Below are positions 12,648 to 15,253 of a stretch of 15,253 nt of DNA, piece by piece. The notes under the pieces were generated by a model that saw only the letters and a list, made by a program, of their open reading frames with translations, ran no database searches and was not told where the DNA came from. The stretch comes from Rhodobacteraceae bacterium UBA996. GTDB lineage: Bacteria; Pseudomonadota; Alphaproteobacteria; Rhodobacterales; Rhodobacteraceae. The translations under genes and the position numbers were made by a program. Positions within the stretch are counted from its first letter, which is position 1, and each line of letters starts with the position of its first letter. The stretch spans positions 1 through 15,253 of the forward strand of contig DBBA01000199.1 of NCBI GenBank assembly GCA_002291955.1, in the 5' to 3' direction.

Positions 12648-14222
12648 ATGGACGTCCTGCCTGTCACCCTGCCGACGGCCCCGATGATCGCCCCGGCGGT
12701 CCTGCTGGCTGCCGCCCTGTTCGCGGCGACGCGCCCCGGCCGCCGTCCGGGCGCCGTCCCGCAACTGGCCGAAGGCGCCGCCCTGGCCGCACTGGGGCTG
12801 GCCGCCATCGGGGTGGTCGGGCTTCTGACGGCGGGCGCGGTCACGGTGTCGGCCGGATCGGGCCCCGCGCTTCTGGCGCTGCGGCTGGATGCCATCGCCG
12901 CGACGATGGCCCTGCTCGTGGCCTTCGTCGGCTGGGTGGTGGTGCGCTATTCCCGCCGCTACCTGGACGGCGAGGCGCGCGAAGGGCGGTTCCATGCGCT
13001 CATGCTCGGCACGCTGGCGGCGGTGATGGTGCTGGTGCAGGCGGGCAGCCTGGCCGTGCTGGTGGCGGCCCTTGTCGCGGTCGGCGCGGGGCTGCGGCAG
13101 CTTCTGCTGTTCTATCCCGAACGCCCCGCGGCGCGGCGTGCGGCGGCCAAGTTCACGCTGGTCTGGGGCGCGGGCAGCCTGTCCGTGGCGGGCGCGGCCG
13201 CCCTGTTCTGGGCCGCCTTCGGCACGGCCGACCTTGCCGCGATCTCGACCGCGGCGGGCGATGGCCTGACCCCGGCCGCACAAGGCGCCGTGGCGCTTCT
13301 GGTGCTGGCGGCGGCGCTCAAGACCGCGGCCTTCCCGCTGCACGGCTGGCTGACCGAGGTGATGGAGGCGCCGACCCCCGTCTCGGCCCTGCTGCACGCG
13401 GGCATCGTGAACGCGGGCGGGTTCCTGCTGATCCGCATGGCCGAGGTGGTGCAGGCCAGCCCCGGCGCCATGGCCGCGCTGGTGATGATCGGCGGCCTGA
13501 CCGCCCTGTTCGGTGCGGTCGTCATGCTGACCCAGCCGGCGGTCAAGACGGCGCTAGCCTGGTCCACCGTGGCGCAGATGGGCTTCATGCTGCTGCAATG
13601 CGGACTGGGTCTGTGGGCGCTGGCGCTGCTGCACATCGTGGCGCATTCGATGTACAAGGCGCATGCCTTTCTCGCCTCGGGCGGGGCGGTGGCAGCGGTC
13701 GACGCGGCGCGGCGCCCCGGTCCCGTGGCGGTGCCGGGCCTGGGCGCCGTGGCCCGCGCCTTCCTGATCGCGCTGGTCCTGTACGCGGCCGTGGCCGCCG
13801 GGTTCACCGCACTGGCGGGCGAGAAGTCGCCGCAGGCGCTGGCGCTCGGCGCGCTCCTGGTGTTCGGCGTGGCCTACCTGGTCGCGCAGGGCCTGGCCGA
13901 TGCCGCCCCCGCGGCGCTGACGCAACGCACCGCGGCCGCGTCGGTCGCGGCGGCGGTCGCCTACTTCGCGTTCCACCAGATCGCGGGCGTCGTCTGGGGC
14001 GCTGCCCTGCCCGCCGTCCCGCAGGCCGGTGCGCTGGAATGGGCGCTGATCGTGCTGGCGATCCTGTCCTTCGGGCTTGTCGCCATCGCGCAGGCGCTGT
14101 TCCCGCTCTGGGCGCATCACCCGGCGGCAGCCGGCCTGCGGGTCCACCTGTCCAACGGGCTGTACCTGAACGCGACCCTTGACCGGCTGATCGGCGGCTT
14201 CCGGGCCGTCCGCAAGTCCTGA
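12648..14222 (+). CDS. dabB: DabB, membrane subunit of the DAB inorganic carbon transporter
   Basis: The 524-residue polytopic membrane protein has about 13-14 hydrophobic segments and belongs to the proton-conducting antiporter family shared with NuoL/MrpA. The diagnostic stretch KTAAFPLHGWLTEVMEAPTPVSALLHAGIVNAGGFLLIR runs from Lys225, with His232 and the PTPVSALLHAG core. A second conserved lysine is Lys300 in KTALAWSTVAQMGFM, and HIVAHSMYKAHAFLASG follows. These residues form the ion path in the family. Shorter length than NuoL, no other nuo genes and the DUF2309 gene next door identify it as DabB, which drives bicarbonate/CO2 capture together with DabA. The start ATG has GAGGAG upstream. 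dabA follows after 24 nt. Confidence 0.9.
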   Translation: MDVLPVTLPTAPMIAPAVLLAAALFAATRPGRRPGAVPQLAEGAALAALGLAAIGVVGLLTAGAVTVSAGSGPALLALRLDAIAATMALLVAFVGWVVVRYSRRYLDGEAREGRFHALMLGTLAAVMVLVQAGSLAVLVAALVAVGAGLRQLLLFYPERPAARRAAAKFTLVWGAGSLSVAGAAALFWAAFGTADLAAISTAAGDGLTPAAQGAVALLVLAAALKTAAFPLHGWLTEVMEAPTPVSALLHAGIVNAGGFLLIRMAEVVQASPGAMAALVMIGGLTALFGAVVMLTQPAVKTALAWSTVAQMGFMLLQCGLGLWALALLHIVAHSMYKAHAFLASGGAVAAVDAARRPGPVAVPGLGAVARAFLIALVLYAAVAAGFTALAGEKSPQALALGALLVFGVAYLVAQGLADAAPAALTQRTAAASVAAAVAYFAFHQIAGVVWGAALPAVPQAGALEWALIVLAILSFGLVAIAQALFPLWAHHPAAAGLRVHLSNGLYLNATLDRLIGGFRAVRKS

Positions 14223-14246
14223 CCCCATCCGAGCGGAGTATTCCCC

Positions 14247-15253
14247 ATGCTGCACGCATCGATCGACATCGCCCCCGCCCGGACCGCCGCCCTGCTCAAG
14301 GCGGCCGAGGCCGCGGCCCGCGCCATCCCGCCCGCCTTTCCGCTGTCGGCGACCGTGGCGGTCAACCCCTTCCTCGGCCAGACGACCGAGGATCTGGCCA
14401 CCGCCGCGGCCCGGCTCGCCCGGGTGGCAGGCGTCCCCCTGACCCGGCCCCGGTCACAGGTCGCCGCCGATGTCGCCGCGGGCCGGATCACCGATGACGA
14501 CCTGGCTGCCGCGCTGGTCGCCTGTCCGTCCGCGCTGAAGCCCCGCGATCTGGTGCTGCTCAAGGCGAGACTGACCGCCGACGCGCCCGCCCCCGCGGCA
14601 CTGCCGACGCTCGCGCACCTGGCCCTCGCGCAGACGGGCACCGACTGGCCCGCCGTCATCGCGCGTGCCGTCGGTCTGTGGGCGGCGGGCCATTTCGACC
14701 GCGGGCAGGCCCTGTGGTCGCCCGCGCCGGGCCAGTCCGCCTATGCCGCCTGGCGGGCCTGGGCGACCCACGACCTGACGCCGGAAATCGCGGGCCTCGC
14801 CGGCTTCTGCGCCCATATCGCCGCGTCGCCCGACACGCCGGAACGCGCGATCCTGCGCGCCGCCGACCGGCTGGGCCTGACCGATGCCGCCGCGCCGACC
14901 GCGTTCCACCGGCTGCTCGCCGACCTGGGTGGCTGGGCGCAGCACGCGCGCTGGCTGTTGTGGGACGCGGAACTGGCGGGCAGCACCGATGCCACCGTCA
15001 CCGATCTTCTGGCGATCCGCCTGGTGTGGGAGGAAGCGCTGCTGGCGCACCTGCCCGCACTGGCCGGACCCTGGGCGCAGACGGTCGCCGCCCACGCCGC
15101 CCCCGTTGCGCCCTCGGCCGATCAGGTGCTGGACGCGATCCTGCAAGAGGCGGCCGAGCGCGCCCACCAGCGGCAGCTTGACACGATGCTCGCAGGCCCC
15201 CGTGCCGACACCGGCCGGCCCGCTCTGCAGGCCGCCTTCTGCATCGACGTGCG
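14247..15253 (+). CDS. dabA: DabA (DUF2309), cytoplasmic zinc subunit of the DAB system, N-terminal part
   Basis: The frame is open from ATG 14247 to the right edge, 335 complete codons of a protein that is usually about 800 residues. The N-terminal signature PLSATVAVNPFLGQTTEDL (residues 32-50) is typical of DUF2309/DabA. The window ends in AAFCIDVR, giving Cys332 and Asp334. These match the C-x-D pair that, with a later His and Cys, binds zinc in the beta-carbonic-anhydrase-like site of Halothiobacillus DabA. DabA is thought to hydrate CO2 vectorially, powered by the ion gradient through DabB. The other two ligands lie outside the window. AGCGGAG upstream is the likely ribosome binding site. 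Confidence 0.92.
   Translation, partial: MLHASIDIAPARTAALLKAAEAAARAIPPAFPLSATVAVNPFLGQTTEDLATAAARLARVAGVPLTRPRSQVAADVAAGRITDDDLAAALVACPSALKPRDLVLLKARLTADAPAPAALPTLAHLALAQTGTDWPAVIARAVGLWAAGHFDRGQALWSPAPGQSAYAAWRAWATHDLTPEIAGLAGFCAHIAASPDTPERAILRAADRLGLTDAAAPTAFHRLLADLGGWAQHARWLLWDAELAGSTDATVTDLLAIRLVWEEALLAHLPALAGPWAQTVAAHAAPVAPSADQVLDAILQEAAERAHQRQLDTMLAGPRADTGRPALQAAFCIDV

Noticed and set aside
12548..12895. N-terminal extension of the LysR protein
   Set aside because: It would run through the control region and antisense to dabB; the helix-turn-helix begins at the usual distance from ATG 12547.
12605..14182. A 525-codon plus-strand frame overlapping dabB
   Set aside because: Its translation is Arg/Gly/Pro-rich and of low complexity, while the other frame gives a clean membrane antiporter protein with conserved motifs.
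12648..14222. dabB as NADH dehydrogenase subunit L (nuoL)
   Set aside because: No other nuo genes are nearby, the protein is shorter, and the next gene is DUF2309/dabA, which defines the DAB pair.
1..15253. CRISPR arrays, insertion sequences, prophage or toxin-antitoxin genes
   Set aside because: No regularly spaced repeats, transposase motifs, terminal inverted repeats or phage proteins were seen; every larger frame is either a recognised chromosomal gene or a shadow.

Overview
The window is very GC-rich DNA from an alphaproteobacterium. The protein sequences (SdhA/B, the mesaconyl-CoA hydratase, the small DUF1737 protein) and the gene order point to the Rhodobacter/Paracoccus group (Rhodobacterales). 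The order mdh, malyl-CoA enzyme, NnrU, DUF1737, mesaconyl-CoA hydratase, sdhCDA, sdhB is the one I recall from Rhodobacter sphaeroides; I could not run a search to confirm it.

Layout. (1) 1-1324, minus strand: mdh followed by the start of sucC, which runs off the left edge. The gap between them holds a strong paired palindrome. (2) 1415-2545: a TSUP-family (TauE/SafE) membrane permease divergent from mdh, a 12-bp hairpin, and a convergent small secreted protein. (3) 2879-5538: a tight four-gene operon on the plus strand: CitE-like (3S)-malyl-CoA thioesterase (mcl2), NnrU-family membrane protein, DUF1737 protein, and mesaconyl-CoA hydratase (mch). Every junction overlaps or is within a few bases. 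(4) 5723-10714: succinate dehydrogenase. sdhC, sdhD, sdhA and a small lipoprotein are tightly packed. A glycosyltransferase with its own possible promoter then separates them from sdhB. (5) 10736-11620: tRNA-Cys (minus), a MOSC-domain protein and tRNA-Lys (plus). (6) 11615-15253: a LysR-type regulator (minus) divergent from dabB and dabA, a two-gene dissolved-inorganic-carbon uptake system. dabA leaves the right edge just after the first two zinc ligands.

How the genes fit together. Regions 1, 3 and 4 belong to central carbon metabolism. Mch and Mcl2 work on C4/C5 CoA esters of the ethylmalonyl-CoA (acetate assimilation) pathway, and Mcl2 releases malate. Malate dehydrogenase, succinyl-CoA synthetase and succinate dehydrogenase are the neighbouring TCA steps. 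Region 6 is a separate module for bicarbonate/CO2 supply, and its LysR gene ends inside the tRNA-Lys 3' end, which may mark an old insertion point.

The most interesting non-coding signal is a 29-bp element made of two GTGATCAC palindromes exactly 21 bp apart. It occurs twice, upstream of sucC (319-347) and upstream of sdhC (5571-5599), with the same flanking bases and an AAAA tract at the same internal position. It looks like the operator of a shared TCA-cycle regulator.
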